Positions 1-11,675 of a stretch of DNA of 54,587 nt are shown in pieces; positions within the stretch are counted from its first letter, which is position 1; every line of letters begins with the position of its first letter. Position numbers and translations under genes: made by a program. The stretch spans positions 1 through 54,587 of the forward strand of contig JAAUUJ010000007.1 of assembly GCA_012030715.1 (NCBI GenBank), given 5' to 3'. This DNA is from Synechococcaceae cyanobacterium SM2_3_1 (GTDB taxonomy: Bacteria; Cyanobacteriota; Cyanobacteriia; Thermostichales; Thermostichaceae). The notes beneath the pieces are model-generated. The model saw only the letters and a program-made list of their open reading frames with translations, was not told where the DNA came from and did not search any database.

Positions 1-10
1 TATTTACTGT

Positions 11-46
11 GCTAGGAGTAATGGGATTACGTCCTAGCCTTTTTTT
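11..46 (+). terminator. Rho-independent terminator of a gene left of the window
   Basis: A strong hairpin: GCTAGGA plus GTAAT pair with ATTAC plus TCCTAGC around a GGG loop, with one bulged G. A run of seven T follows. The T run lies on the plus-strand 3' side, so it would end a plus-strand transcript entering from the left, not the minus-strand amylase gene beside it. Confidence 0.8.
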
Positions 47-199
47 GAGTCTTGACAAGCCTATAACCCTTGCTGCATCTACTCTCAAGGATGGAATGTC
101 GCCCCTCCAGCTTGCAATATCAGATGGATGGTGTCCCTCTGACAGCAGAAATGTCAGAATTCAGTGATGTGCATGATCAGAATTAAACGGATCGGGCAA

Positions 200-2251
200 T
201 CAGGACAACACGTAAACCTTGGCTTCTTCTGGTTGTAAGCGGATCCCCAGTAGGCCATCCAATGCAGGGGCCTCCAGTTGAGTTTCTGCATTTTTGTAGC
301 GGGTGATTCTGGGATCAATAGTCTCCACCTGCAGCAGGAAATCTCCGCCAAAGGTCGAATAAGCGTAGAGGACATGGCTACAGGGATCCGCACAGGTTTC
401 AGGTGTGCGCAGCAGGAACAGATCATCCTTGGCATTGCCGTTGCGGGGTTGCAGGTAGCGAGTTGCTCCATAGCGGAGTACCGGTTGCTCCTGGCGCAGG
501 TGGGCCATGCTGCGGGTGACTGCGTAGAGATTTGACCTCCAACCTGGCTGATCGGACCAGATCATCATCTGGCGATTAAAGGGATCTCCTCCCACACCAA
601 ACAGTCCAGCATGTTCCGGATGGTAGGGAATGCGCAAGCCCGTCTCGGTTCCGTACATCAGCATCGGTACCCCAGGGGTGACAAACATAAACTTGATCAG
701 GCTGGCATAAGCAGCTTCGCTCATCCCTGAGAATGCCGTCATCAGTCGGGGGATGTCGTGATTCTCGACAAAATTCACCCAGGCCTTCATATCGGCATCC
801 GGCGTCAGATCCAGAGCTTTGCGGGGAATATCCAGTGTTTCTCCTGGATCCAGAAGCCGGTGGACCAGTTGCTGAAAGGGATCCATGTTGTAGTAATTGC
901 CTTGCCGCCCCAGTGTGGCCTCCTGCAGCATGTAGGTGCGACCATCCCATTCTCGCCGTCGCGCAAAGAAGTTGCGGGCTGACATACTGAGGCCAAAGTT
1001 AAACATGGTGTAGTTCTGGGCCTGCTCCAGCCAGCGAATGCTGTCCATATTGCGGTAGCCACCACTGAAATATTCCCCGATCAACACTGCTTTTGGATTG
1101 ATCTCCAGAACCACCTGCTGCAGTTTCTTCCAGAAGCTAACATTGACGTGCTTGACGGCATCCAGACGGAATCCGGCGATGGGGTGGCTGTCAGCATTGA
1201 AGGTTAACCAGAAGCGCACCGCGTCCAGAAGATACGATTCCACCTCAGGATTGTCCTGATCCAGATCTGGGAGCCCTCCGGGTAAGGTCCCCCTCTCCAC
1301 CATGTCCGGGTTGGGACGATTAAAGTCAATTGGCTGAAAGGGATGGAACCAGTGGGAGGGATCCAGTTTACCGTGGGTGGGATCCCAGTAGGTGGCCACC
1401 CGTTGACCATGGCGGTAGACACTGCCGTTATCCACAAACCAGAAGCCAATCGAACTTTCGATAAATTCAGGAGGATAGCGGTAATAGGGAAAGGGAGAGG
1501 TGTGATTCAGGGTGAGATCTAAGATAATGCCGATGTCACGGGCTGCCGCCTGGTTCAGCAGCTGGCGCATGATGGCATACGGATCCCCTGGTTGATCTTC
1601 AGGATCCCGAAAATGCTCATCAATTTCAAACCAGTCTTTGGTCCAGTAGCCGTGAAAAGCAGTGGTGGCATGGCGGTAAATGTTGTCGGCGGAGTCATCG
1701 TCTGGCTTCTCAGTCTGGAGAAGGCCGTAGGAATCAGGATAGTAGACAAATCCATTGGCATTGTCCTGGATCGGGGAGAGCACAATTTTGGTCACCCCCA
1801 GATCCTTAAGATAGTCCAGCTTTTCGATGACCCCTTCTAGATCTCCGCCCCAGTAGAGGCCGATATAGCGATGGGTAGGATCAAAAGACTGTTGCAACAA
1901 CAGCTGATTTAATTCGTTGTAGGCGTAATCCTGCCGCGACAAGTCTTGATCTAAAGGAAAGGCATAGGTGGGTACATTGTTAGTGGGATCCGCATCGTAA
2001 AAGCGATCCACAATAATGTAGTAGAGGACATCGTTATCCAGATTCCCTTTGCCTGGATCTTGAGGAGATTCAGGGCCCTGATTGCGGTAAGAAACCCCAG
2101 AGCTTTCCACCTCGACCCCAGCCCGAGCGGGCGCGGCAAGCAGCAGACTGCAACATCCTGACCACGTCAGCAGACCCACCAGAAGGATTTTAAGTGGCAG
2201 GAGCATCAGGAAACGCAGAGAAGAGCACAGGGATCGAGAGAAGACACACAT
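200..2251 (-). CDS. Secreted GH13 alpha-amylase family enzyme
   Basis: A glycoside hydrolase of family 13 that should cleave alpha-1,4 glucans outside the cytoplasm. An N-terminal signal peptide is visible, a long hydrophobic core ending in APARA at about residue 44. All four GH13 signature regions are present: DLTLNH (245-250), GFRLDAVKH (360-368, nucleophile D364), IGEYF (391-395, acid E393) and ENHD (496-499, transition-state Asp D499). The early GDLEGVIEKLDYLKDLGVTKI segment is the usual start of the barrel. An alternative start at 2206 (MLLPLKILLVG) would give a shorter, more typical signal peptide. It is the last gene of a same-strand run of alpha-glucan genes and the only one of the four amylase-type genes with an unbroken frame. 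The exact substrate cannot be told from sequence. Confidence 0.9.
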   Translation of the reverse strand: MCVFSRSLCSSLRFLMLLPLKILLVGLLTWSGCCSLLLAAPARAGVEVESSGVSYRNQGPESPQDPGKGNLDNDVLYYIIVDRFYDADPTNNVPTYAFPLDQDLSRQDYAYNELNQLLLQQSFDPTHRYIGLYWGGDLEGVIEKLDYLKDLGVTKIVLSPIQDNANGFVYYPDSYGLLQTEKPDDDSADNIYRHATTAFHGYWTKDWFEIDEHFRDPEDQPGDPYAIMRQLLNQAAARDIGIILDLTLNHTSPFPYYRYPPEFIESSIGFWFVDNGSVYRHGQRVATYWDPTHGKLDPSHWFHPFQPIDFNRPNPDMVERGTLPGGLPDLDQDNPEVESYLLDAVRFWLTFNADSHPIAGFRLDAVKHVNVSFWKKLQQVVLEINPKAVLIGEYFSGGYRNMDSIRWLEQAQNYTMFNFGLSMSARNFFARRREWDGRTYMLQEATLGRQGNYYNMDPFQQLVHRLLDPGETLDIPRKALDLTPDADMKAWVNFVENHDIPRLMTAFSGMSEAAYASLIKFMFVTPGVPMLMYGTETGLRIPYHPEHAGLFGVGGDPFNRQMMIWSDQPGWRSNLYAVTRSMAHLRQEQPVLRYGATRYLQPRNGNAKDDLFLLRTPETCADPCSHVLYAYSTFGGDFLLQVETIDPRITRYKNAETQLEAPALDGLLGIRLQPEEAKVYVLS

Positions 2252-2307
2252 AGGTCACTCGCCAGTTCGGGGTGGGTAAACAGGGAAGGGCTTGGACAAA
2301 ACCAGGA

Positions 2308-3462
2308 TCAGGTTTCCACAGCAGAGAAAAAGAGCTGATTCCAGAGCTCAGGGAATTTCGCTAACAGGTCATCCGATTGATAGTCACTGGTCACAGATCT
2401 TGATCCATCCACAACCTGTTGAACGGCCACATCACTCAAAGAGGCAGAAACATCAAACCACCAGTGCTGGATCCCGTCACTAATCGAGAAAACTGTGCTG
2501 GCAAAACTCGGCTCTAGCAAAACCACAAAGAAGACCCCCATGGCTGAGCAGATCAACCAGCGTAAATTAAGGTTGTAACGGTCCTGAAAGGGTTGAATTC
2601 GCCAGAGAGAGACTGTCTTGAACTGTACCCAGCGATCCTGAATAGCATGGAGTTGCTCTGCAATCGCAGCTAGCAGATCTGGATGTTGTTTAGAATTTGA
2701 GTGAGAAACGCTTCGGATCCAGCCCTCTGCATATTCCACCAACTCCAGAGACTTATAATAGATAATCTCGCCAAGATTAAAGCCCAGAATAAAGCCAAAT
2801 ACGTTTACCAAATAAAAGGCGATCATCTTCAAGAAGAAGAAATGGGCCACGGGCGCAAAATTGATCTCACCCGACTGCAGGCAGAGCAAACCCACCGTAT
2901 AAATTGACCAGCTAGAAACGATCCCTCCATAGTCTACAAAGGGCTTGAGAATCACCTGCCGCAATGGCACGTTATAGCTAGTTTCATTCAGGTTCTCATG
3001 GAAATATTTGGAAACGATCTGCTTCCATAGTGGCGGGCGGCCATAGAGCTGTTTGGGTTGATAGCGGGGTCGAAAGGGATTGAGATGCCCCTCAATGATC
3101 ATCTTCTGCCCCACCAGGTAATAGACCAGATACTGAACCACGGTATAGGGGATTAAGCCCGACCAGGTGAAGGCGCGTGACCAGTCTCCCACCCCCGTGG
3201 CTACCAGAAAGAAGCCCAGATCACATCCCACCTTCCAGCTCATAAAACCCAGGGCCCGATCAAAAAAGTCATCGTACCCACGGATCAGTTTTTCCTCTTG
3301 CTTGGCATCGGCATCCGGTTTCCACCAGCGAGCGATCCACCTTAAAACAGGCTGGCGAAACGGCAGTTCGCGAAAGAAGATATACGCAGATAACGGGGCA
3401 ATGATCTGGAAGAGTTTGCTACCACCATAGCTGAGGGCTGTTGAGCTGATTGATAAGACCAT
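2308..3462 (-). CDS. Conserved-looking polytopic membrane protein, function unknown
   Basis: I do not recognise the family. The protein has 384 residues with several hydrophobic stretches: near the N terminus (LFQIIAPLSAYIFF), around 85-110 (DLGFFLVATGV), 125-145 (GLIPYTVVQYLVYYLVG), around 205-250 (two helices, including MIAFYLVNVFGFILGFNLG) and near 310-330 (LICSAMGVFFVVLLEP). An intervening acidic/basic segment (about 45-65) looks cytoplasmic. It lies between two GH13 genes on the same strand with gaps of about 60 bp, so it is probably co-transcribed. A role in transport or export linked to glucan use is inference from position only. Confidence 0.65.
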   Translation of the reverse strand: MVLSISSTALSYGGSKLFQIIAPLSAYIFFRELPFRQPVLRWIARWWKPDADAKQEEKLIRGYDDFFDRALGFMSWKVGCDLGFFLVATGVGDWSRAFTWSGLIPYTVVQYLVYYLVGQKMIIEGHLNPFRPRYQPKQLYGRPPLWKQIVSKYFHENLNETSYNVPLRQVILKPFVDYGGIVSSWSIYTVGLLCLQSGEINFAPVAHFFFLKMIAFYLVNVFGFILGFNLGEIIYYKSLELVEYAEGWIRSVSHSNSKQHPDLLAAIAEQLHAIQDRWVQFKTVSLWRIQPFQDRYNLNLRWLICSAMGVFFVVLLEPSFASTVFSISDGIQHWWFDVSASLSDVAVQQVVDGSRSVTSDYQSDDLLAKFPELWNQLFFSAVET

Positions 3463-3527
3463 AAAAGAGTTGCCGCTAGTCGATAAATCCGGTTGAGAAT
3501 GTTGTTGTCATTGCCTAAGGATAATTG

Positions 3528-5668
3528 TCAAAGATCGTCATACTTTAGCACCACTAAGCTGGAGGCCCCCACCCGTAGTTTCAGGACCTGAGCTTGATTG
3601 GAATACTCCCCAGGTTGGGTTTCCAGTTGGGTGCCAGAGGGATATCCGGGGCTGTAACTACTGGCATCTGCAGGGGGATGATCCATCCAATCCGCATCAA
3701 ACAACACCTGCCATCGACCATTAAAGTCCGTGGGCACTGGCAACTCGTAATAGAAGCTCCCCTGGAAACAGTTGGGTCCAAAATTAAACAGGATCAGGAG
3801 GGAGTCCCGCGGATCGGTGGGATTGACACGGAACAGACTCAACAGTGAGCCTTCTGGATCCACATGATTAACGTAGGGGTAGACCAGGGGCTGGTGAGAT
3901 TCGGCATCTACTTTGGTGTAGCGCCGGAAAATCTGCCGCAGCCGGATCATGTCAGTGCGGTGCTGGACATGCACCCGAAAATCTCAGCCTCCGAGAGTCC
4001 AGTTTCCTTCCACTGCAGCAGGTGTTGAGGGGGGATCCCTTCCCAGATCACCTTCCAACCCCCTTCATCATCCAAACATCCCAGGGCCAGAGAATCGACT
4101 GTAGGCACAAACATATAGCGCAGACGGGCCACAAACATGGTCAGGGCTTCCGCGTTTCGCACCGTTTGCCGCACATAATTAAGCAGCTCCTGGCGGGAAA
4201 GCAATCCCATCTGGATCAGTTCTTCCCCCTGACGGCGCGCCAGTTCCGCAGGATTACCTCCATAGGCCCAGGGCACATAGGGGCGACCGGCCACAATATG
4301 CTGGCAGTACCAAGTCTCATCATGCAGCTGCGCGTAAACCGCCTCCCTGCGCGGGGATTGGGCATCTCGATTCAGCTCATAAGCCAGATGTTTGACGTTG
4401 GGGTAGAGGGGGCGCTCCATCTTCGATGGGGGCTTGTATAGCTCCTCCACAATCGTGAAGCCCACTGGGGCATAAAAGACATCAATGAAGCTCTGCACTG
4501 CTGGATTAGAGGCCACCTCAAAGGTTTCCCCCAGGGCTACATGTTTGGGATTGACCCTGTGCAGCTCCTGTTTCAGATCGCGAATAAACTCTTCCGCAAA
4601 ATTGTGCTCACGATTGCAGTACTGCAGAATCAGGCCGTCGATATAGTCGATCCGGATCATGTGCAGCTTAAATTTAGCCACAAAGGCTGCAATCTTTTCG
4701 ATCAGTAGCTGCCGTACATTGGCATCGGACAGCTTGAACATCCAGGTGCCATAGTCACGAAACAGAAAGGCCTGGGAGTCCACCATCAGCGCTTCTCCAT
4801 CTCCCCGCTGCACCTGATCTAGAGACCCGGGAAAGGGGGACTGTACCTGATGAGCAAAGACCAGATCTGGGACCACCAGGATGCCGTAACGATGGAAGGT
4901 ATCCAGCAACTCCATAAAGTCGTAGGAATTGCCAATCTGCCAATCCAGGTCCACCACGTTGTAGGTGAGATAGTTGAACTTGGGATCAAGATGGGAGCGG
5001 TCCGCCACCGAAGAGGATACCGGAGCCATCACTTCATCCACCGCCCACTCCGAGAGTCGTCTGGGAATATCCGTGCGCAGGATACGGCGGGCAATGGAAC
5101 TCTGGAACATCTCCTCCAGCGATTGGGGAGCAAATTTTCCACCCTTGTACCCGGCAAGTAGCCCCTCAAAGGTGGTTTCCATCAGCACCTTGGCATGATC
5201 AAACTTGGGCCAGGAGGCTTTCCACTGGTAGGTCAGATCCGGAACATAACTGGTGGCATAGACATTATCTAAATTATTCATGGGCAGGAGCAGCTGCCAC
5301 TCTCCCTGGCTGTTACGAAAGCGGTATTGAACAGATGTGCCGGGGGCGAGGTCTCCCACCTCTAGGCTCCAGAAGTCCTGACCAGGGTGAGGCAACTGCA
5401 GGGTTTGCCAGGATCCGCGATTAAAGCGCACTTGGACACTCCACTGCTCTGACGAGGGGGAGTCCGTCTGCTGGGGAGCAGCACTGTAGCTCTGGGGTAG
5501 ATACACCACAACATTGAGGGTCACCTTCCCATCCTTCTCAACATGGGATACACGGGTCAGGTGAGGCGGTTGATAGGTAGGCGTATCCGTCTCCGAGGCT
5601 TGACCCCATTGATCGGGGGTAAAAGGAGTAACCGTCAGTAGGCTCTTTAGATTAGTCACGATGTTCAA
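3528..5668 (-). pseudogene. GH13 glycosidase with CBM48-like N terminus, split by a -1 frameshift
   Basis: Two adjacent frames make one protein. The first (5668 down to 3947) carries an N-terminal beta-sandwich region like CBM48 and then a GH13 barrel with VVPDLVFAH (region I), MIRIDYIDG (region II, nucleophile Asp), VALGETF (region III, acid Glu) and QLHDET (region IV). It then ends abruptly after SEAEIFGCMSS. The second frame (open to 3528) continues with the sequence expected of a C-terminal amylase domain (VHVQHRTDMIRLRQIFRRY). Adding one base near 3983-3987 restores SEAEDFRVHVQHRTD. No signal peptide is obvious, unlike its neighbours. The loss removes only the last 150 residues, so the barrel could still be made. 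A sequencing error would look the same. Confidence 0.8.
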
Positions 5669-5767
5669 GTGCTCGGTAGACCTGTTTGGGGTTAGGTAAG
5701 CCCTCAGGTATAAATCTACTATGGGGGCAAAGATCTTGACCTGTCACCCTACCTATTCTCAACCATC

Positions 5768-8700
5768 TCATGCCTCAGGTGCTGTTTGGGCAGAAACAAA
5801 AACCGCTGTAGTGCGGGGTGGCACCAGAAACTCTCCATTATCGTTATTAAAGATCGCCTCTTTCACCACCGGATCATGCCCCTCCTTCTGGATGGGGTGG
5901 AGGGTGAGATTGCGACCCGCCATATCGGCAAGGGTAAAGCTCTGGGGCATCTTGTTGGCATTGAACAAGATCACTATTTCTTTATGGTTGGGGTCCAGAT
6001 CCGGTTCCATCCGATCTGTAATCGACATAACAATCAGACCTTCCTTCTGTTGAGATCCAACGTTATGGAAGTGGAGGCGGTTATGGATATCAGCAGCAGT
6101 TTCCAACCGTAACAGTTTGGAGCTTTTACGAATGCGCAGGATTTCGCGCAGATGGTTAACAGAGTCAAGAATATCTTCCTGATCGGGCCGGAGATTTGCA
6201 TTGCGCAGTAATGGTGCCATGATCGACCAGCGGGCGCGATTATCCCAGGCGGGCGGGAGGCCAATACCAAAATGATTGGTCTGGTAGGTGAAGTCTACGC
6301 GGTTAAACCAGTCGCCGGAGTTATAGCTGTTGCGATCCAGAGACTTGGACCTGAGCATATCCATCCCCAACTGGTAGAAGGGAATCCCCTGGCTGAGCCC
6401 CACAATACTGAGCCCCAGATTCTGCACCCGCACCCGATCGGCCATAGAGGTTACCGCCATGCCATACTCCCCCAGCGGCAGCTTGAAAACATTCAGATCG
6501 TAGAGAGTTTCGTTGTCGTGCTTGGCAATATAGTTAACCGCCTCCTGGGGATCACTGGTGTAACCCGCGCCTCCCAGATAAAGGCCAGGCACTGTGGCGT
6601 CAAACTGCTCCTGCAGCATGTAGGTTTGTAGGCTCCCCGCCAAGCCGATGCGCAATCGATCCATGGTGGTGCGCAGCTCTTGCTTAAAGCGGTTGTCGTA
6701 GAAGTAGCCATTCCAGTCGTAGGACTGACCATTGATAAACCCTTGCTGGCGGATCTGGGTGGGATTGGTGGAGATACCTCCGTGGGTAGCATCGCGGATC
6801 TTGTCGTTGAAGGTGCCGATCCCGGTTCCCGCCATATTGTATTGGTTGGCGTAGTGAAGCCCCTTGTCTTTAGCAGAACCAAAATCCCAACCTTCCCCAT
6901 AGAGAACAAGCGTGCGGCCATCCACCCCGTCTTTTTCCAGTGTCAGGGATTGCAGGGCTTCGCGGACTGCCAGCATGTTCTCAACGGTGTGGAAGTTCAT
7001 CAGATCAAAACGGAAGCCGTCCACTTTGTAGGCTTTGGCCCAGCGCACCAGAGTATCCACCATCAGTTTTCCATCATGTGGAACTCAGTGGCGGTATCGG
7101 GGCAGCAACTGGACATCTGCTGGTTGCCATTGTTGTCGTAGCGGTAGTAATAACCCGGCACGGCCAGATCCAACACCGCCTGGGGATAGCGATTGTAGGC
7201 GTAGGTGTGGTTGTAGACCACCCCCAGAACCACCCGCAGATTACTTTCCGCAAGCGACTTGACCATCTCCCGAAATTCCAGCACCCGCGAGGTGTCATTA
7301 GGGTAAGTGGAGTAGCTTCCCTCTGGCACGCCGTAGTGGTAGGGATCGTAGCCCCAGTTAAAACTATCCGTGCCCCGCGTTACAGCAATGATCGCCTGCT
7401 GTCGATCCGAGTCTGGAGGAAAGTCCGCCAGCGTTGCATAATCCGGGTTCGAGCGCAACAGGAGATTTTCGTTGATGGAGGCAATATCAAAGGCAGGCAT
7501 GAGATGAATGTGGCTCATCCCAGCTTCGGCCAGCTGCTGCAGGTGGGCCATCCCATCTGAGAGGGGGCGACCACTGCGACCGTCGGAGGAGAAGGCCCGA
7601 AATGTACCGCGAAACTCAGGGGCCACCGTTTGATCATCGCGGCTGAAATCCCGCACATGCACCTCGTAGATGGCCATATCCTCGGGAGCATTAAAGGAGG
7701 GTTTGCCGAGTTCATCCCATCCAGGCGGCTTGAGGGTGGCATCGTTATAGAGGTCGATCAGCTGGCTGCGCTGACTGTTCTCGGACAGGTTGACGGAATA
7801 GGGATCGGTAATCAGGTTGCGCTCAACCCTACCTGTGGACGGGGTGTAAACCTCCACTTCGTACTTGTAATATTGCTGGTCCCAGCTGGGATCACCAGTA
7901 ATGCTCCAAACCCCCGTTTGGGGATCGAGATCCATGGGCTCCAGGATGGCTGCAGTCGCTGGATTAGCATCGGCAAAACGGTGCAGTGTTACGGACTGAG
8001 CGGTGGGAGCCCAGAGCTTCAGCGTCGGCACTCCATCTTCATAAATGGGGCCCAGATCTCCGTCATAGCGGTAGAGATCATCCAGCACCCCCTGGATCTG
8101 CAAGCCTGTGGCATCAATTAGACGCCCGCCCTCATCGTAGGCCGCAATTGCCACTGCCCCTTTAAGCAGACTGGGAATAAACGAAAGCTTACGGGAAGGG
8201 ATCCGCCAGGTGGCATAGCCAGAGAGGTTGGGAAACTTGGGAAAACTCTCGAGCGTGATCACCCCGTTGGGATTGAGGCGAATGCCCGCACCCTTCTGGG
8301 GAGGGATAACCAGATTGCCATCCGCTGAGGCATGGAGCTCGTAGGTTTTGGCTTCAAAATTATTCCAGGCAATGGTGGTCTGATCTACCCAGAAAGCCCG
8401 TCGATCCGGCAGGGTGATATTCACGGTTAGATGACCATTGCCACCCGACTGCCATACGGTTTCTGAGGTGGAGAGATCGGTGCATACGGTCGTGAACTCA
8501 TACATGCCCTGCTTAGGTGTCAGGGAAGCTTCGTATTCATCGCTGCTGCCGATGTCACCGTTGTAGCGCATCAGGTCATCTTTAATAAAGCGCCAGGGAC
8601 CGCCAAAGCGCTCCACCTTTCCCCAGTGCAAGATACAGCTGATCTGAGGTGCCTGCCCCATTGGCTCTGTGGCCCCGGGCTTAAACACCTGGGTATACAC

Positions 8701-8859
8701 CGAGAAAGACTGCCCCACCAGCGTTGTGTTGTCGGAGTAGCCTGTAGGGAACATGGTGACAGACTCCAGGGAGCTGGCCATTACCACCTCAGATCCCCCC
8801 AAGACCAGGGAACAGACCAGCAGCAGGCACAGCAGACAGGAGCGAAGGCGGTTAAGCAC
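5768..8859 (-). pseudogene. Secreted pullulanase-type alpha-1,6-glucosidase, split by a -1 frameshift
   Basis: A debranching enzyme of the PulA/limit-dextrinase type, about 1,030 residues if joined, which is normal for the family. The first frame (8859 to 7063) starts with a signal peptide (MLNRLRSCLLCLLLVCSLVLG), followed by beta-rich N-terminal domains, YEVHVRDFS, and GH13 region I VVYNHT. It stops at FHMMEN. The second frame (to 5768) resumes with LMVDTLVRWAKAYKVDGFRFDLM (region II, nucleophile Asp), VLYGEGWDFG (region III) and YIAKHDNET (region IV). One A missing from the GGAAAAC run at about 7067-7071 explains the break, because MMEKLMVD is the usual family sequence. As it stands, the catalytic residues are cut off from the N-terminal half. 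It lies between two other GH13 genes on the same strand. Confidence 0.85.
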
Positions 8860-8897
8860 AGAAGCACCTCAGAAAAAGTTAAGAGGCGGAGACAGAT

Positions 8898-11578
8898 CTA
8901 ATCCTCAGACTGGGAAGCAAAGCTGGGATAGCGGAAGGAGCCCAGGCCACTGAAGCCGAGGGGAGAACTGTAGTCGCGTACGTCGGGATATTTTACCTGA
9001 ATCGGGGATGTATCCAGCTCAAAGGGCCCAAGTTTGTCCTCCTGCCGTAGCGCCACCACTCCATAGGATCCCAGGTAGAAGCGCAATTGCCGATCTTTAG
9101 ATTTGATGGTAGTCGGGTTATGATCCTCGCCACCATAGATGGAGCGGTCACTATTGACGGCCAGACTGAAGGTGGCATCCTCCGGCTCAGCACTGATGGT
9201 GTAGTCAGAAATAGCGTTGTCCCCGAGATTCACCACCACGTACACATGACGGTAGAGATCAAAGTCCAACCGCTTGAAGACGACCACTTTGTTGACATCA
9301 TCAATCCACTGCACCATGTTGCGGTGGGTATTCTGGGGGCCAAAGGAGGGTTCAGAGGCGAAGAATTCTTTCATGTCCGCCTGTAGCCGTACCATCGGTT
9401 CTACTTGAGGCAAAGACAGCCGCTGCCAATCGATCACGGCATTGGTATTCAGGTTCCCTGACTGCAGCGTCCACATCTGGGGCATATCCAGGTAGTAGGA
9501 GCTGGTAAAGAGGGCCAGAGCAGACCAGGACTGGATCTTGCGATTGTGAACATCTCCCCCATCAATGGCATCCGCCAGATAGCGTCCCCGGGTTTGGAAG
9601 GGGTTGCCTGTATTGGCAAATTCATCGTGGTTGCTGGGGTAGTAGAGCAGGGCACGGGCCCAGTCATTGGTGAGCATGTCATTCAGGGCCCACATATCCA
9701 CTTCATCGCGGTGCTTCAGGATCTGCTCCGTAAACCAGAGATAAAAGCGGTCACTGTAGGTTGTCTCCAGCCCAGCCCCACCAACGGTCACAGAGCGATT
9801 CAAATAGGGATCGCCAAAGTACCCTTCCCCGATCAAGACGGCTTTGGGGTGATAGAGCAGCACAGCCTGGGCCAGCTCCCGCAGAAACTTCCGTCCTCCC
9901 AGTTCGTAGTCCACCCCATTGACGTTATCGATGCGAAGGCCATCAAAGCCGTAGTCCAGCAGATTGATCAGAGCCGCGTCGATCAAATTGCGCCGGATCT
10001 CATCGGTGTAGTAGAAGCGGCGGGTACCCCATTCCGTCCAGGGCCCCCCATATAGCTCTCCACCTCCCTCCTGGTGGTACTGCGAGTAGCCATAGGGACC
10101 AAATTCGCGGGGCGGATTATTTCCACTCGCTGCAAAGTGGCTGTAGGGAGCATCAATGATCACGGCCAGATTGGCTTTATGGAAGGCATTGACCATCCGC
10201 TTCAGCTCATCAGGGCTGCCAAAGTCGGCGTGCTTGCCGTAGTAGTTGAGGGTCTCATAGCTATAGCGCCAGTCGGGATACTCATCCACATTCGGATCAT
10301 AGAAATCCACATGGGTATCCAGGGGCATGAACTGCACCGTGTTATATCCCAGATCCGCCAGTTTCTCCGGCAGGCCACATTCGGCAGTGAAGCGATACAG
10401 CTCAGAGATGTGCTCAGCCCCCCTACTGCCATACAGATCGGATTGCGGGTTGGCACAGGTCCATCCCATGTCAGCGAGACCATGTCGGTTTCGGCAATCG
10501 CCAGCGGCTGCCCCGCAGATCCGGACGCTCAGCCAGGTCCTCGGCGGGGATCGGGGTGGGCTTCCAGAAGACAGCATTCAGATCACGGCTGTTGCGATCT
10601 TCGTAAAAGCGACGGTTGAAGGCAGGGGTGGAGTAGAGGGTCGCCCCCATATCCAGTCGCTGGTGGCCATTGCTGTTTAGAAGGCGGTACTGGGCTTTGT
10701 GGTAGTCGCCAGGGGGCAGGGTAATACTGTGAACATGAGGATCATCCGCCGTGGGCAGCAGGGTGTAGTCAGACAGATCCCGATCTTTGCCCCAGTTGTT
10801 GAAATCTCCAATCAGAGCCAGACGCTCAGTGGTATTGCCCACCAGTACCCGCAGAGTCAGGGAGCCATCTTCGTTAAAGCGGGGACCCACATGGGGTTGA
10901 AAAGAGTCCGGATCCACCTTGGGCTCTCGCTCCAGAGAATCCAGCGAGGCGAGGTGCAGCTGCAGGGCATCCGGGCTCCACCTGAATTGCAGCAGCCTCA
11001 GGATCAAAGCCCTGGATCGGTTCGGTTACCCATACTGGCTTGGGAGGAGCGTAGGATGTTACAGCTTCAGCAGCGGGAGGAACAGTTACGATCCCGACCG
11101 CTTCCTCAACGACTGCAGATTCCTGCTCAGTGCTCACCGCTGCGGGAGAAATATCTTCTGGGGAAGACTGGGAGACTGCGCTGACCTCAGACTCCATTTC
11201 CTGGGCTTCTGAGGGTGGTTCCTCTGCTGCGGCGGATAATTCTTCTTCCTGATCCGATCCTGGCAGCGTGAATTCTTCCTCGGTTGGGGGCGTCTCAGCC
11301 GCTGTCAGATCGGGGGGGATGGCCTCACCCGATTGAGCGGTCTCTTCTTCCTCTGGGTTACCCCCAAAAAATCCCAGGAAAGACTGCCAGAGTTGCTGGA
11401 TCCAGCTGGGTTCTAATTCAGCTTGATCAACTCCCAGAATGCCCCTCACGGATGTGAATTCGGAAATGGCTAGCTCCTCTCGAACCGTGGGATTCAGAAC
11501 TGTCGAGAGGGTCGGTTGGTGCAACTGGGGAGGGATAACCGCCAGATTCACCAGTAAATAGAGCGAGAGAACATCCAT
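8898..11578 (-). pseudogene. GH13 amylase-like protein with acidic linker, broken by three frameshifts
   Basis: Three frames join into one protein. The first (from 11578) has a short hydrophobic start, then a long Glu/Pro/Ala-rich linker (about 75-185) that reads as disordered, ending QGFDPEAAAIQ. The second (about 10995 to 10515) holds a CBM48-like module (LALIGDFNNWG). The third (to 8898) holds the barrel: YNTVQFMPLDT, DAPYSH in place of the usual DxxxNH, GLRIDNVNG (region II), VLIGEGYF (region III), SNHDEF (region IV). Between the second and third frames a short stretch of another frame (QPLAIAETDMVSLTWDG) is needed, so two single-base losses lie near 10511-10515 and 10457-10460, and another indel near 10995. 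Region I lacks the usual Asn. It is first of the GH13 run after the symporter gene. Function as an amylase is likely by family but untested. Confidence 0.75.
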
Positions 11579-11675
11579 GCCTTACAACCCCGTAACCCGT
11601 TGTGCGTTGCAGTCTTTACAGAACTACATGGTGTATCTTACCAGAGCTGGGAAGCCGTCAACCTTTCCCCTAAAA

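Noticed and set aside
10471-11007. Separate small CBM48 protein gene
   Set aside because: It joins in both directions to neighbouring frames as one GH13 protein once single-base indels are allowed, and its own start would be a TTG inside a conserved stretch.
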